From Bolinopsis microptera (taxonomy: Eukaryota > Ctenophora > Tentaculata > Lobata > Bolinopsidae): a stretch of 60,000 nt of DNA. Below are positions 57,769 to 60,000 of the stretch, in pieces. Every line of letters begins with the position of its first letter. Positions within the stretch are counted from its first letter, which is position 1. The notes below the pieces were generated by a model, which saw only the letters and a list, made by a program, of their open reading frames with translations, was not told the origin of the DNA and did not search any database. The stretch spans positions 10,146,169 to 10,206,168 of the forward strand of contig NC_087072.1 of the NCBI RefSeq assembly GCF_026151205.1. Reading direction: 5' to 3'. The position numbers and the translations under genes are program-made.

Positions 57769-60000
57769 GGACCAACAAATTTCATATGAATAAGATATGT
57801 TTAGAATTCCGTGTGTAAATAATGCAGAGTTCTTCGATCATATTTTTGCCCCGGCAAGAAACACGTCATGTCGCATAACGCAGCTTATTTAAATTTTATG
57901 TCTGAGGCGGTGAAGATTTGATTAAAACTCTGCCACTCTCGTCAGAAGGAGTTTATGGGCATACCAGTTCCACAGAAACTTGAAGAAAATATATTATCTC
58001 CCGACACTATGTTATGAGCTTTTAAGGAGTCTTTAGGCAAACAATTGCTTATTCGAGTACGACCCAGATTTTGTATTACCGCAAAACATCACTACCTCGT
58101 TCAAGATGAACATCAATAATAAGTTGGCGTGTGCTAGAACGGCTGTATTACATAACATGAAATGTGTTGCGCACACGGTGTGTGTTACAAATGTTACGTC
58201 CAATATAATACTCCTTATCATGTGCGACTTACATCGTCAAGTTGCGTGTGTGTGTATATATTTGCATGCTATCTATTTTACTTGCAGCTGTAATCCAGAG
58301 TGGGCGTGACAAACAAATCAAAAGAAGAGCTCTGCGTTCATATTTGCATATTATTCTTGATAGATGGTGTTTTTTATGTTAATTTATGTACATAGCGATT
58401 AAAACGATTGATGGCATGAATATATGCGTTTGGAAAACGAAATATTGTTTTGAATCTGGGCGGAGAGATGATATACTGAGCTTGAGCATGTCATAAAATT
58501 TGAGACCATGTATTTGTATTTTATAAAATGCTTTTTTGTAGTGTGGTTGAAAGGATGTAGTTTCCGACTTATTACACGTGAGATTGATTATTAATACAGG
58601 AGAGTATTTCAACTAATGAGCTCATAGACCGCCGAGAGCTCAAAATAAAATATTATTCAATCTGATCTGTAATTACTACTGCATTATATAATATGAGAAA
58701 GGAAAACCGGTTTATCCACATGTTTTGTTACTTATTCAAGATTGACGATGTATAAATTTTGGAGCAATGTTTTGATCTAACGAGGATATTTGAGTAACCA
58801 AAGAACCTAGTGAACTGATACTGTTAGTGTTAGTGTCGGAGCAGTATTTTACCCGCGATTTCTGTTAAATTTTGTTGAGGATTTCAAGGAAATTATATTT
58901 ATCACGGGACAAATGTGATCCTCTGATAAACATCGATTTGCTCTGGCATTTAAGAAAAGCAAATTTCTATTTATGTGAAGCTCTTGGCTTATCATCAGTT
59001 GAGAGTGCTATGGTTGAGCGTTCTTAAGTTTGAAGACCTAAAAAAATTTTGTTGGTATATATTTTATAATTCTTCAAAAGTTGATGCTAGTTTAAACTAA
59101 ATAGACTTTTTGATAATCGTCTCGGTGTGTACGAACCGGGGGTTGTTGTAGTCCGTAAAACTGTCTTCTGTACCAACTGATTTTGTAATCTGGGTTTTAT
59201 AAGTTTTATTGGGTAGTGCTAAGATCAAGAGAAAGGGGCCTATGTACGCAGCAAACATGATATCATGATCCATGTTGATTATAGTTGAACTGATTGATAA
59301 GTTTTGTGTGCTCACTTATATTCCTCCGGGCTGTCTACTCGGGCCAGCTCTGTGTCTTATAATAATAATAATCATGTTACTTGGATTGTGTCCAAGTCTT
59401 TGTATCAAATTGTAAGTTTAGAATTACACATGATATGCTCATTCTGCGAAGACTCGACGTCCCTCGTGGAGCCTCTAGGGTAATATCGATTTATTAAAAT
59501 AATTGAGGTACAGGGATATGAGTGTATATGGTGATTACACCATCATTGCCTAGCCTGTTTGCGGCCCACCCGCTTTGACGGATAAAGTTCAATGTTAAAA
59601 GGTTTTTGTATAATATTGCAAATGAGAACAAACGTTTTTGATTCGACAACCTTTTTTTTTTGAATTTCAGTTCAGAATCTTGATTATTTCAATAGTGCCA
59701 GAATATGCATTGTGCCAAAAGGGTACCTTGATGATATTAGGAATGATAGTGCAGCATTTCAAAATTTCATTTATCAGCGTGATTTTTATTTGAAAAAAAA
59801 AACTTGGAAAAAAAACTTACATATTATATCCACGCAACTCTTAGATAGACAGAAATTTAGCTCTCTAAACCCAATTTAAATCAGAAGATATTAAATATCT
59901 CAAAATATTACAATTTTCGGGTTTAACAGAGCTGGTTAGAGCAGCCTGCTCTGTAAATTGTGTATAATAATTGCGCTCTCTTAATACACAAAATGCGAGG
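57769..60000. other. 3' intergenic DNA, nothing recognised
   Basis: AT-rich, with short overlapping ORFs on both strands and no domain motifs. A TTTTTTTTTTGAATTTCAG acceptor-like sequence at about 59,650-59,670 is not followed by a recognisable exon. Confidence 0.45.

Overview
This window is nuclear DNA from an invertebrate animal. Genes are split by many short GT-AG introns, the DNA is AT-rich, and there are animal-specific genes (a Nuclear Factor I transcription factor, CDK5RAP3, TMEM181 and a class-A GPCR) among a dense load of transposons, foldback elements and satellites. A cnidarian or another early-branching or lophotrochozoan animal would fit, but I cannot name the species. I assembled the exon models by hand from splice sites and reading-frame phase. 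For five multi-exon genes the exon lengths sum to a multiple of three with every junction in phase.

Layout from left to right. (1) 364-6603 (+): a WBP1/VOPP1-like single-pass membrane protein with PPxY motifs. Its third intron holds two pogo-like DNA transposons, one nested inside the other. (2) 8468-9050: a 40-bp minisatellite. 9231-10729: a decayed MULE/FLYWCH transposon with long terminal inverted repeats. (3) 11070-11688 (-): an unidentified multi-exon gene fragment, followed by a cluster of short inverted-repeat elements (12130-13411). (4) 14253-26552 (-): a 15-exon SEC23-like COPII protein. Between its first two exons counted from the C-terminus and the 14.8-16.1 kb region lies a 1.3-kb near-perfect palindrome flanked by TTAA. 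Its largest intron holds a same-strand membrane-protein ORF, an antisense LINE fragment and a hAT-like relic. (5) 27180-31520: a satellite island in which 171-bp repeats in opposite orientations flank long purine-only GGA/GGACT tracts. (6) 31820-38390 (-): a complete CDK5RAP3 (UFMylation/ER-phagy adaptor) whose first intron contains an intronless GPCR gene on the opposite strand. (7) 39506-43237 (-): a complete TMEM181. (8) 44668-47880 (+): a 5'-truncated CR1/L2-type LINE with a 685-codon open RT frame. (9) 52487-57627 (+): Nuclear Factor I with an unusually long N-terminal extension.

The genes do not form an operon or one pathway. SEC23-like, CDK5RAP3 and TMEM181 all act at the ER/secretory membranes, but this is probably coincidence. 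I saw no credible new multi-gene system. The most unusual structures are the TTAA-flanked giant palindrome, the inverted satellite island, the nested genes, and the replacement of IDWG by IDFG motifs in CDK5RAP3.
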